Below, piece after piece: positions 7,082 through 14,303 of a DNA stretch of 21,290 bases. The translations under genes and the position numbers were made by a program. Under the pieces are notes generated by a model. That model did not search any database and was not told the DNA's origin. It saw only the letters and a program-made list of their open reading frames with translations. This stretch comes from Collinsella sp. GTDB lineage: Bacteria > Actinomycetota > Coriobacteriia > Coriobacteriales > Coriobacteriaceae. The stretch lies in the NCBI GenBank assembly GCA_014871605.1, contig WGSQ01000011.1, forward strand, positions 1 through 21,290. Reading direction: 5' to 3'. Position 1 is the first letter of the stretch. Each line of letters starts with the position of its first letter.

Positions 7082-7922
7082 CGCTTCCGCCCTCCTCAAG
7101 ACGCTCTGCGCAATAATCGGTATCGGAGCACTGCCATGCCTTCTCACCCGTTGCGGGATCGATGGTTTGAGTCATATAGACGCCCGTCGCCCCGCAGATA
7201 CAGCAGCGCTTGCCCTCAAAGTCCTCGCGCACAAAGGGATAATCGTCAAAGGCGAGCGATGCGACCTTGGTATGCGGCGGCACGGCATAGATCTTCTTCT
7301 CGCGCCCCGCGCCAAACAAAAAGAGGTTCTCGGCATCGTTGAGCTTAGGGTTATCGAAACGCGGGATAGGGCTCGGCGCCATGACGTAGCGGCCTTGCAC
7401 CATCACGGGGTGATCGGCGCCGGTGGTCGTAGAGCCGTAGCGCACGATCTGTTCAAAAAGCTCCAGGTAGGCTCCGGTGTACTCTGCCTCGGCATGCAGG
7501 CGACGCGTCACGCTTTCGCGCGCTTCATAGGTGCGCAGGGGCTCCGGCATGGGAACCTGCAGCACCATGAGCTGGTCGCGGCGCAACGGAAGCTCGGGGA
7601 TGCGATGACGGCTCTGGATAAGGGTTGCATCCGCTGTGGCCGTGGTGGTCTCGACGCCCGTGGTCTCGTGCACGAGGCTCCTGATGGACACGGCGTTGAC
7701 GCTCGCGTCCGAGCCCTGATCGATAACCTTGAGCACATCGTCGGGACCGATGCAGGACAAGGTGACCTGCAGGCCGCCCGTGCCCCAACCGCGGCCGATG
7801 GGCATCTCGCGGCTGGCAAACGGCACCTGGTAGCCCGGAATGGCAACAGCTTTCAAAATCGCACGGCGAATCTCGCGCTTGGATCCCTCATCCAAAAAAG
7901 CGAAGTTATAGTTGCGCTGCAC
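7074..7922 (-). CDS. phnJ: Alpha-D-ribose 1-methylphosphonate 5-phosphate C-P lyase PhnJ
   Basis: Radical-SAM enzyme that breaks the C-P bond, releasing the alkane (methane from methylphosphonate) and ribose 1,2-cyclic phosphate 5-phosphate. From a GTG at 7920-7922 it is 282 aa, against 281 in E. coli, and the strong AGGAGG nine bases upstream supports that start. An ATG at 7952 would add ten residues inside phnI. The glycyl-radical glycine is G30 in AIPGYQVPF. The Fe-S cysteines C240, C243 and C265 and the catalytic thiyl cysteine C271 (CSDTDYC) all align with E. coli C241, C244, C266 and C272. The substrate region RGWGTGGLQVTLS is intact. It overlaps phnI by 17 nt. Confidence 0.97.
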   Translation of the reverse strand: MQRNYNFAFLDEGSKREIRRAILKAVAIPGYQVPFASREMPIGRGWGTGGLQVTLSCIGPDDVLKVIDQGSDASVNAVSIRSLVHETTGVETTTATADATLIQSRHRIPELPLRRDQLMVLQVPMPEPLRTYEARESVTRRLHAEAEYTGAYLELFEQIVRYGSTTTGADHPVMVQGRYVMAPSPIPRFDNPKLNDAENLFLFGAGREKKIYAVPPHTKVASLAFDDYPFVREDFEGKRCCICGATGVYMTQTIDPATGEKAWQCSDTDYCAERLEEGGSDE

Positions 7923-9072
7923 AGGAACCGTCCTCCTTCTGCTCCTCGGCATGATTCATAGAACGCAGGGCCGCATCGAGCTTGCTTTGGAACGTCACGT
8001 AGTGCGGCAGCTTAAGATGGCTGATAAAGCCCGTAGCTTCCACGCCATCGATGTGATAGAGCACGAACTCCTGGTCCTGCGTGGGATAGCGCACGTCGTC
8101 GACGCGCAGCGAGTGGTCAAGGACGCTCATGGCGATAGCCTTGCTCTCGTCGCTGCCGGTGACGAGGCCGTAACCCACATCGAGCGCGTTCACGTGCTCG
8201 CCCGTCTCGGTAACCTCGTCGTCGGCAATCAGGCTTTCGACTTCACAAACCGGAAGTGCGCCCAGATAGTACGCGTCGTCGGCAGAAGCCTGGGCAGGGT
8301 CGACACCGGGGGCATCGATCGTCACCGGCACGCTGCCGCGGCGCAGCTCGCCCACCGTGGGATGGGAGATGCCAAAACCGCGGATAGCCGCATATCCGAT
8401 AGCGATGACCGCCTGGGTAAGTCCGCGCGAAAGGGCCTGCAGGATGACGCTGCGAGGTGCCGGCGTGGAAAGCGGAGTCTTGGTGATGTCGATGGGCTCG
8501 GTATCATCCACGGCGCAGGGACGAATCATGCCAATCTGACGCAGGTAATCGCACACCTTAGGAACGCGGTCGAGAGGTGCGGCCTCGGCCACAGCGTAAA
8601 AAGCCTCGGATGCTTTTTCCAGACGCTCATCGATTGCAGCACGAGCGGCACGGACATCGGCATCTTCCTCTTCGCTCAAATCGAAGTTGATAAGGCGATG
8701 GCTGTAATCGCGCGTCGCGCCCAAAATCTGCCCGCCCTCGATATCTTTGAAGGCAGCGGAGATGCGACGCGAAACGCGCATCTCACCCGTATCGATCACG
8801 CGCGATGTGTAGAGGCGCTCGAGGGTGGAGCGGTAGGCACGTACCAAAAAGACCGCCTCTTCGATAGAACCCGATGCCTGCTTGAGTGCGATTGCAGCAA
8901 CCTCGGGAGCCCAAACGGAACCCTCGGACTGCACCTGCTCGACCGCATGCGGCATGGCCTCGATGATGAGCGCGGGATCGAGCGTGCGACCACCCGCAAC
9001 GCGCTCGCGCTCGAGCAGCTCAAGCGACGCGGCAATCGCCTGCTCGCCGCCGGAGACAGCTACATATCCCAT
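7906..9072 (-). CDS. phnI: Ribose 1-methylphosphonate 5-triphosphate synthase subunit PhnI
   Basis: Catalytic subunit that, with PhnG, PhnH and PhnL, displaces adenine from ATP by the phosphonate. Alone, PhnI is known to act as a nucleosidase on ATP or GTP. The protein is 388 aa (354 in E. coli). The N-terminus MGYVAVSGGEQAIAASLELLE is diagnostic. Conserved stretches include GFGISHPTVGELRRG, the segment LPVCEVESLIADDEVTETGEHVNALDVGYGLVTGSDESKAIAMSVLDHSL, and YVTFQSKLDAALRSM near the end. GGAGG lies 7 nt before the ATG. It overlaps phnH by 13 nt and phnJ by 17 nt. The last residues (AEEQKEDGSCAAQL) double as the phnJ ribosome-binding region. Confidence 0.96.
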   Translation of the reverse strand: MGYVAVSGGEQAIAASLELLERERVAGGRTLDPALIIEAMPHAVEQVQSEGSVWAPEVAAIALKQASGSIEEAVFLVRAYRSTLERLYTSRVIDTGEMRVSRRISAAFKDIEGGQILGATRDYSHRLINFDLSEEEDADVRAARAAIDERLEKASEAFYAVAEAAPLDRVPKVCDYLRQIGMIRPCAVDDTEPIDITKTPLSTPAPRSVILQALSRGLTQAVIAIGYAAIRGFGISHPTVGELRRGSVPVTIDAPGVDPAQASADDAYYLGALPVCEVESLIADDEVTETGEHVNALDVGYGLVTGSDESKAIAMSVLDHSLRVDDVRYPTQDQEFVLYHIDGVEATGFISHLKLPHYVTFQSKLDAALRSMNHAEEQKEDGSCAAQL

Positions 9073-9749
9073 GATTCAACCTCCCTGCAGGCACTGGAAC
9101 GGGGAACGGCGGCGATATGGCCAAATCCATCTACAAACATCAGGTCGATGACGCAGGGGAATTCGTCCTTACGCGCAACGCGCGCACGCAATACATCACC
9201 GCGATCGCAGGAGAGGTGCGCAGCGCCGTCGACGCCGGGGCCGCTGAGCTCCCAGGCGCTCTTGGCGCACGCATGAGAGGCGGAACCTACACGCATGCCC
9301 TGCGCGTCTAGACCCAAAAGCACCGAGCATTCGACGATAGCCGTCGCACCCAGATGCGGCTGCTCAAGAGTCCCCGCCGTAAGCTCGGCAACCGCACTCG
9401 CTGCATCCTCGCCCCGGAACGCCTCCGGAACGATCACGCATGCAGCCGTACCCAGCGCCGCGGGCGTCACATGCGTCCGGCTCGCAATCTGCCGAGCGGC
9501 ATGCTCGTAGCCCACCGTCGCCATACAAAAGGTCGTGCCGCTATCAAGCAGCATGTCGGCCAGCATCAGCGTTGCGGGGAATACACCGCAGCGCTTGGCC
9601 TCTGCCTCATAGGCATCCGTGACAGACAGGCGGCAAACCTCGCCGGGACGCGCCATGCAGTCAAGAACCGTGCGAAACGTCCCTTGCAGCTCAAAGGCAC
9701 GCTCGTCCAAAGAGGGATCGCGGTCGAAGACCTCATCCTGCTCGCTCAT
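9060..9749 (-). CDS. phnH: C-P lyase core subunit PhnH
   Basis: Non-catalytic-looking subunit of the PhnGHIJ core, required for joining phosphonate to ATP. The protein is 229 aa (194 in E. coli). Its N-terminal half has the family pattern FRTVLDCMARPGEV, then LMLADMLLDSGTTF. AELTAGTLEQPHLGATAIVECSVL follows, and the last part carries SGPGVDG (the PhnH LxGPGI motif) and the aromatic/acidic FVDGFGHIAAVPR. The start ATG overlaps the phnG stop by four bases (ATGA), indicating translational coupling. Confidence 0.93.
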   Translation of the reverse strand: MSEQDEVFDRDPSLDERAFELQGTFRTVLDCMARPGEVCRLSVTDAYEAEAKRCGVFPATLMLADMLLDSGTTFCMATVGYEHAARQIASRTHVTPAALGTAACVIVPEAFRGEDAASAVAELTAGTLEQPHLGATAIVECSVLLGLDAQGMRVGSASHACAKSAWELSGPGVDGAAHLSCDRGDVLRARVARKDEFPCVIDLMFVDGFGHIAAVPRSSACREVESWDM

Positions 9750-10207
9750 TTGACCACCGCCTGAACGCTCATGTCTTGACCGGACATCTCATCAAACTCA
9801 ACGCGCGATACATAGGTTCGAGCGTCTTGCGCAACCGCGCGTTCCGACACCGCGGCCTGTGCCTCCTCGATGCGACGCTCAAGCTCCGCCATACAGGCAG
9901 GCGCCGGCTCCATCGCATAGGCGGCATCGATCACCGCGAGCGCGCGAGCATGCGCGGCATCGGTTCCCATGAGCACGCCCAGGCCGTCCGCCTCGCCAAT
10001 GCGCACGCGACTCTCGGTAACAAGCACCTCGCTTAGATAAAAGCGGCTGTTGCGAGCCGTCTCGCGCACCTGGCACATCACAAGGCCCTGGCGCGCCGGC
10101 ACGATATCCTCGACAGGAGCGTTGGTTTCGACCAGGCTCGCCAGTTCGAGCGCAAGCGCAGGGCCGCTCTCAACCAGGACCTCGGTCCTCTCTCTTCTTG
10201 TTAGCAT
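9746..10207 (-). CDS. phnG: C-P lyase core subunit PhnG
   Basis: Subunit of the PhnGHIJ core complex, 153 aa (150 in E. coli). It starts MLTRRERTEVLVES, resembling the R-R/Q-x-W-M-x-L-A opening of PhnG, and contains ARQGLVMCQVRETARNSRFYLSEVLVTESRVRI (the PhnG core: R-E-T-A, F-x-L-G/S-E-V-x-V-T). GVLMGTDAAHARALAVIDAAYA follows, including the family G-x-D/R-x-x-x-A helix. AAGGA stands 9 nt before the ATG. It begins 12 nt after the phnE2 stop, so it joins the transporter and lyase halves of the operon. Confidence 0.94.
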   Translation of the reverse strand: MLTRRERTEVLVESGPALALELASLVETNAPVEDIVPARQGLVMCQVRETARNSRFYLSEVLVTESRVRIGEADGLGVLMGTDAAHARALAVIDAAYAMEPAPACMAELERRIEEAQAAVSERAVAQDARTYVSRVEFDEMSGQDMSVQAVVK

Positions 10208-10219
10208 GTAAATCTTTCC

Positions 10220-11104
10220 TTAGTTATCCGAGTCGATGATGTAGCGACGGCGAAGGCGAACCGAAATGAACTCGAGCGCAAACGACACGGCCAGGCACAC
10301 ATAGACGATCACGCCCACCTCGTGCAGGTTGTAGTAGTAGTTGCCCGCCTGGTACAGCTGAAAGCCGATACCGCCCGCGCCTGCAAAGGCGCCCACGGCC
10401 ACCGCGTTGGCAAAATTGATCTCGAAGCGAATGAACGTCCACGAGAGCAGCTTGGTGATGGTGGCAGGGCAAATGGCCTGGAACACAATTTGCCAAAAGC
10501 TCGCACCGCTCGCAGAGAGCGCCTCAATCACGTCGGCATCGATCTCTTCGATTGATTCGGAGTAGCTCTTGGTGAGATAGGCGATGGAGTGGAAGGAGAT
10601 TCCCAGCACTGCCGCCTCGGATCCAAGGCCGATAGCCACCGTAAAGACAAGCACCCACAGGATCGTTGGAATTGCTCGGATGATGGCGACAAACCCTTTG
10701 ACCGCATTGGAAACGAGCGGGTTCGAGAGGTTCTCGGATGCCGCCAGCGCCAGGAAAAACGAGATGATGGCCGAGATGATGGTGCACAGCACGGTGACCG
10801 CAATGGTGACCAGCGTACTCTCGGCAACCTTTGCCCAGCTAAAATGTGCAGCTCCCAACGGGGGATCCAACGCCGGCTGGAACATCATGGCGCAAAAATC
10901 AGACCAGGTTTGAGCGATTGCACGACCAAGGTCCACCGTGCCAAAATCCATGCGCACAAACGCAACGACCGTCAAAAGGCACAGGACACCCAAGGTGAGC
11001 GCGACCGAATAGTTGCGCCCCTGACGGGACACGAGACGAATGTGCCCGGCGTGCGTGCGCTCAATCGTACCGGCTGCAGCGGGAGTCAATTCGAACGTCC
11101 CCAT
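10220..11104 (-). CDS. phnE: Phosphonate ABC transporter permease PhnE (second copy)
   Basis: Inner-membrane permease of the phosphonate importer, 294 aa. After a soluble N-terminus, the first membrane segment is VALTLGVLCLLTVVAFV. The PhnE/BPD core includes AESTLVTIAVTVLCTIISAIISFFLALAASEN, then VAIIRAIPTILWVLVFTVAIGLG. The EAA loop that contacts the ATPase is EALSASGASFWQIVFQA. The end, VYVCLAVSFALEFISVRLRRR, is usual for the family. The ATG shares one base with the phnE1 stop (TAATG) and has AAGGAGGT upstream. An earlier in-frame ATG at 11359 lies inside phnE1 and gives non-family sequence. It probably forms a heterodimer with phnE1. Confidence 0.95.
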   Translation of the reverse strand: MGTFELTPAAAGTIERTHAGHIRLVSRQGRNYSVALTLGVLCLLTVVAFVRMDFGTVDLGRAIAQTWSDFCAMMFQPALDPPLGAAHFSWAKVAESTLVTIAVTVLCTIISAIISFFLALAASENLSNPLVSNAVKGFVAIIRAIPTILWVLVFTVAIGLGSEAAVLGISFHSIAYLTKSYSESIEEIDADVIEALSASGASFWQIVFQAICPATITKLLSWTFIRFEINFANAVAVGAFAGAGGIGFQLYQAGNYYYNLHEVGVIVYVCLAVSFALEFISVRLRRRYIIDSDN

Positions 11105-11958
11105 TAGATCATCGACCTCCTTGCAGCATTGGAAATCGCCTCGACCACGAGCACCAAAACGATGGTCACAAGGATCACCAAGCCAGCGCAGTCGTACCGG
11201 AAGGAGGCATAGTACAAGTTGAAGACAAAGCCGATACCCGTGCCGGTAAGCAGGCCCACCAACGTGGCCTCGCGGATATTGGTCTCGACCATATAGAGCG
11301 TCCAGCTCATGAGCTCTGCTACGGCGAGCGGCAGGCCCGCCTGGAAAACAATCTGCCAAAAGCTGGCACCGCAGCTGTGCAGCGCCTCGATGGGTCCGGA
11401 AGGAATCTCATCGAGCGTATCGAGGAAAAAGCGCGTGATCTGGCCAAACGTCGCCAAAAAGAGCGCAAGGAAACCCGTGAACTCGTTTTGCTTGAACGAA
11501 AGGAGCAAAAGCAGCGCCCATGCGATCATGGGAACATTGCGGAAGATATTGGCGAACACGCGAATGACGCCGCGCACGGCGCCGTTCTCGACGCCAACGC
11601 TCGAGCAGCCCAGCACCGCAAGAACGATGCCCAAAAGCGCCGCGAGCATCGTGGCGGCGATGGAATCGAACACCGTCGACACCACCTGTGCGGCAATCAT
11701 TCCCAGCTGGCCAAACGACGATGCCGTGGGGCAGAAGTTCTGCAGCATCCATACGATGGCCGCCGGCACCGAGCCCAAGGCATACCCAAAGCTAAAGTCG
11801 CTGACGAGCGACGCGCCCTCGGCAACAAGAACGATGGCAACGAGCGCCACGAGCGTGCGCAGCTGGCGCTTCTTGAACCAGCTCAGATCGGGAACCTTTC
11901 CCGAGCCCACATCGCCATAGGAACCGGCGGGCACGGCGCCGCACTCTCCCGCGCTCAT
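11104..11958 (-). CDS. phnE: Phosphonate ABC transporter permease PhnE (first copy)
   Basis: First of two adjacent PhnE-type permeases, 284 aa. Membrane segments include LRTLVALVAIVLVAEGASLV and MIAAQVVSTVFDSIAATMLAALLGIVLAVLG. FRNVPMIAWALLLLLSF and TRFFLDTLDEI correspond to the conserved region before the EAA loop. The loop itself is EALHSCGASFWQIVFQAGLP, almost identical to that of the second copy (GASFWQIVFQA). The C-terminus is LVILVTIVLVLVVEAIS. The start overlaps the phnC stop as ATGA. The two copies differ clearly elsewhere, so this is not a recent duplication. Confidence 0.95.
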   Translation of the reverse strand: MSAGECGAVPAGSYGDVGSGKVPDLSWFKKRQLRTLVALVAIVLVAEGASLVSDFSFGYALGSVPAAIVWMLQNFCPTASSFGQLGMIAAQVVSTVFDSIAATMLAALLGIVLAVLGCSSVGVENGAVRGVIRVFANIFRNVPMIAWALLLLLSFKQNEFTGFLALFLATFGQITRFFLDTLDEIPSGPIEALHSCGASFWQIVFQAGLPLAVAELMSWTLYMVETNIREATLVGLLTGTGIGFVFNLYYASFRYDCAGLVILVTIVLVLVVEAISNAARRSMI

Positions 11959-12830
11959 CGCAGGGCTCCAGCGGGAACAGCGGATGCCACGCCGACGGAT
12001 GCAGACGTCGCGGCAGCTTGGGGTTCGGCCACCGGAACGGGAATACGGCCCTCTTCATCATCGCCGTAAATCGCTGCAATCATCTGGAGCGTCAGCTCGG
12101 CAGGCGTGCCTTCGAAGACCTTCTCGCCCGCGCGCAGGCCCACGATACGATCGGAAAACTCAAGTGCCATGTCCACCTGATGCAGATTGACGATGCACGT
12201 GATGCCATGCTGACGTGTCACGCGGCGCAGATGCTCCATGACAGCACGGCTGCTCTTGGGATCAAGGCTCGCGATAGGCTCGTCGCATAAAATGATGCGC
12301 GGATCTTGAATGAGTGCACGAGCAATACCCACGCGCTGCTTTTGTCCGCCCGAGAGCTGGTCGGCGCGACGATAGGCAAACTCGCCCAGACCCACTTCGT
12401 CGAGCAACTCGAACGCACGAAGCTTCTCGGCGTCACTGTAAAGGCCCAACGATCCGGCCACAGCGCCCTTGTAACCAAGGCGCCCGTGCAGCACGTTTTG
12501 GATGGCGGTAAGACGATACACCAGGTTGTAGTTTTGGAAGATCATGGCAATCTGCGTACGCACGCCGCGCAGCTTGTTGCGGCGCAGGTGCGTGATGTCC
12601 TGCCCGTTAAAAACAACCGAACCCTCCGTGGGCTCGATAAGGCGATTGATGCAGCGCAAAAAGGTCGACTTGCCGGCGCCTGAAGGGCCGATCACCGTGA
12701 CCAGCTCTCCCTCGCCGCAGACAAAATCTACGCCGGAAAGCGCGTGATGCTGCTGCTGTGCGCCTCGTTTGCCCTCATAGCTTTTGGTCAAATCGCTCAC
12801 CTGCAAAAGAGGCTGTGCGTTCTGTGGCAT
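11955..12830 (-). CDS. phnC: Phosphonate ABC transporter ATP-binding protein PhnC
   Basis: ATPase of the phosphonate importer, 291 aa. Walker A is GPSGAGKST (48-56). The PhnC-typical IAMIFQNYNLVYRLTAIQNVLHGRLG follows, then LSGGQKQRVGIARAL, Walker B IILCDEPIASLD and the switch region IVNLHQVDMALEFSDRIVGL. E. coli PhnC is 262 aa. The extra length is a low-complexity Ala/Val/Pro tail after GDDEEGR. Two ATGs are close: 12836 is only 2 nt from GGAGG, whereas 12830 is 8 nt away, so I prefer 12830. A 120-nt gap with a strong hairpin separates it from phnD. Confidence 0.95.
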   Translation of the reverse strand: MPQNAQPLLQVSDLTKSYEGKRGAQQQHHALSGVDFVCGEGELVTVIGPSGAGKSTFLRCINRLIEPTEGSVVFNGQDITHLRRNKLRGVRTQIAMIFQNYNLVYRLTAIQNVLHGRLGYKGAVAGSLGLYSDAEKLRAFELLDEVGLGEFAYRRADQLSGGQKQRVGIARALIQDPRIILCDEPIASLDPKSSRAVMEHLRRVTRQHGITCIVNLHQVDMALEFSDRIVGLRAGEKVFEGTPAELTLQMIAAIYGDDEEGRIPVPVAEPQAAATSASVGVASAVPAGALR

Positions 12831-12855
12831 TCCCATGCCCTCCCATCAACGTCGA

Positions 12856-12883
12856 GGCCGGACGCGGATATTCGCGCCCGGCC
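12856..12883 (-). promoter_or_regulatory. Strong hairpin between phnD and phnC
   Basis: On the transcript GGCCGGGCGCG and CGCGTCCGGCC pair over 11 positions (one G-U) around a 6-base AATATC loop. No T-run follows, so it is not a normal terminator. It lies in the only large gap inside the operon, right after the binding-protein gene. Such hairpins often protect the upstream mRNA from 3' decay or reduce read-through, making the binding protein more abundant than the membrane parts. That role is inferred here. Confidence 0.6.
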
Positions 12884-12950
12884 CGTTTTGGCAGCGGCGA
12901 ATCGTCTACGCGATGCCGCCCATCTGCACGTGTGCGCGCAGGGACATGCA

Positions 12951-14045
12951 TTAGTCAAGCGCGCGAATGGGGTCGTACCAGGAGTCCTCGACTGCGATGA
13001 AGCCGGCAGTATCGCCCAGGCTCCAAACGGCACCGTTGCCCTCTTTGTCTTCGGGGGCAAAGAGCAGCTCGTCCTCAGAGGTCTCCTTGGAGGTCAGGCC
13101 CTTGACGAGCTTGTCGATGATCTCCTGCGGAACCTTCTCGGTGTTGACGGCGATGGGGCCGTTGAGAACCGGGGTAGACTGGATGATGCCGAACTTCTTG
13201 CCCTGGACGCGATCGAAGGGCTGAGGAGCGTCGGCCTTGACGGAGTAGACGGAGCCGGCGGCGTTCACGGCGTCGCGCTCGCCCTCGGGAACGTCAAGAT
13301 AGGTATCGACGTCAACGTCGTCGAAGGCGGCCACATCGGCGTCGCCCTGCAGCAGGTTGACGGCAGAGCCGGGGTGAGAGTTGCCAAAGAGCACCTGGGA
13401 GAAGAAGCCCGGGGTGCTGAGCTCATCGGAAGACTTCACGTCATCCGGGAATGCCTTCATGATGGCGCTGCACGGAACCTTGAAGCCGGAAGTGGAGGTA
13501 GCGGAGACAAAGCTCATGCGCTTGCCCTTGATGTTCTTGATGGAGTAGCCGGTCTCCTCGGCGCTATCCGCGTACGTGCTCATCTCGGCCTCGGGCACGC
13601 AGATGCGGCTGTAGTACTTGGCGCCGTCGAGCTTGCCGTCGGTGTCGGAGGTGGTCACAAGCGGAAGAACCTTGCTGTTCTTCTTCTGAGCCTGGATGAA
13701 GCCCTCGGCGCCCATGTTGGCAAGCTGAGCCTTGCCGGAAGCGATAGCCTCGATAGCGACGTTATAGTCGGTGGTGGTCATGAGCTCGACCTTGACACCG
13801 GCGTACTTCTCAAGAACCTTGCCAAACTCCTCGCGGCCCGCGTCGAACTCGGAGCTGGACTCGTTGGGCAGCCAGACCATGGTAAGTTTATCGATAGAAG
13901 CGGCATCCGAGCCAGCGGTCGCCGCACCACCCTTACCGTCGACGCTGCCGCAACCGACGAGACCGAGGCCGAGCGTCACGGCACTCGCGCCAAAAAGGCC
14001 CAAGAAGGACCGGCGAGAAATTTGCTTGTTCTTGATATCTGCCAC
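12951..14045 (-). CDS. phnD: Phosphonate-binding lipoprotein PhnD with Tat-type signal
   Basis: Extracytoplasmic substrate-binding protein of the phosphonate importer, 364 aa. The start is the GTG at 14043-14045, with AAGGAG 6 nt upstream; a longer in-frame ATG at 14141 has no ribosome-binding site. The N-terminus SRRSFLG (residues 10-16, twin arginine) plus a hydrophobic stretch and LVGC (C32) predicts Tat export and lipid anchoring. The mature part follows the PhnD/TauT-type pattern: LTMVWLPNESSSEF, KVELMTTTDYNVAIEAIASGKAQLANMG, FVSATSTSGFKVPCSAIMKA (the S-T-S-G phosphonate-binding loop), and AVNLLQGDADVAAFDDVD. First gene of the operon. The ligand could be phosphonate, phosphite or a phosphonate ester; sequence alone does not decide. 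Confidence 0.93.
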   Translation of the reverse strand: MADIKNKQISRRSFLGLFGASAVTLGLGLVGCGSVDGKGGAATAGSDAASIDKLTMVWLPNESSSEFDAGREEFGKVLEKYAGVKVELMTTTDYNVAIEAIASGKAQLANMGAEGFIQAQKKNSKVLPLVTTSDTDGKLDGAKYYSRICVPEAEMSTYADSAEETGYSIKNIKGKRMSFVSATSTSGFKVPCSAIMKAFPDDVKSSDELSTPGFFSQVLFGNSHPGSAVNLLQGDADVAAFDDVDVDTYLDVPEGERDAVNAAGSVYSVKADAPQPFDRVQGKKFGIIQSTPVLNGPIAVNTEKVPQEIIDKLVKGLTSKETSEDELLFAPEDKEGNGAVWSLGDTAGFIAVEDSWYDPIRALD

Positions 14046-14303
14046 AATCTTCTCCTTACAACACAAGAATGCACCGGAGGGACCGTGGGTTCTATTTGTC
14101 CCGTCCGGCGATGACGTGGTAGATATTAGGGTTGTGGGCAAGCCGTTTTTCGATCAACGGCAATCGCTTGTCATATGCTTGCGCGAAGATGCGGGAACAT
14201 GACGCGAACCGTAGGCACTTATTAATAGAAACGCCCCGTCGTAAGCTCAAGGGCAGGCATAAGGCAGGTAATAGACCAGTTTTGTCAGCCCCTTGGCAGC
14301 CGT
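14046..14303 (-). other. Leader and upstream region of the phnD operon
   Basis: A 258-bp gap between tatD and phnD. It contains a promoter candidate at 14222-14250, the phnD Shine-Dalgarno, and a dyad GCCGTT/AACGGC at 14142-14161 (8-base loop). There is also a direct repeat GGCAGG spaced by 5 bases near 14251-14266. I recognise no riboswitch, and I could not find a convincing terminator for tatD here. Confidence 0.5.
14222..14250 (-). promoter_or_regulatory. Candidate promoter of the phosphonate operon
   Basis: Minus-strand -35 TTGAGC (14245-14250) and -10 TATTAA (14222-14227) with a 17-bp spacer. A start a few bases further on would give a leader of about 170 nt before the phnD GTG. No obvious PhoP/PhoB box was recognised by eye. 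Confidence 0.45.

Noticed and set aside
11105..11359. Upstream ATG for phnE2
   Set aside because: It would lie inside phnE1 in another frame and add non-family sequence. The TAATG junction with AAGGAGGT upstream is a better start.
12744..14114. 456-codon open frame on the plus strand
   Set aside because: Mirror frame of phnD, with repetitive Val/Leu/Gly/His composition and no domain pattern.
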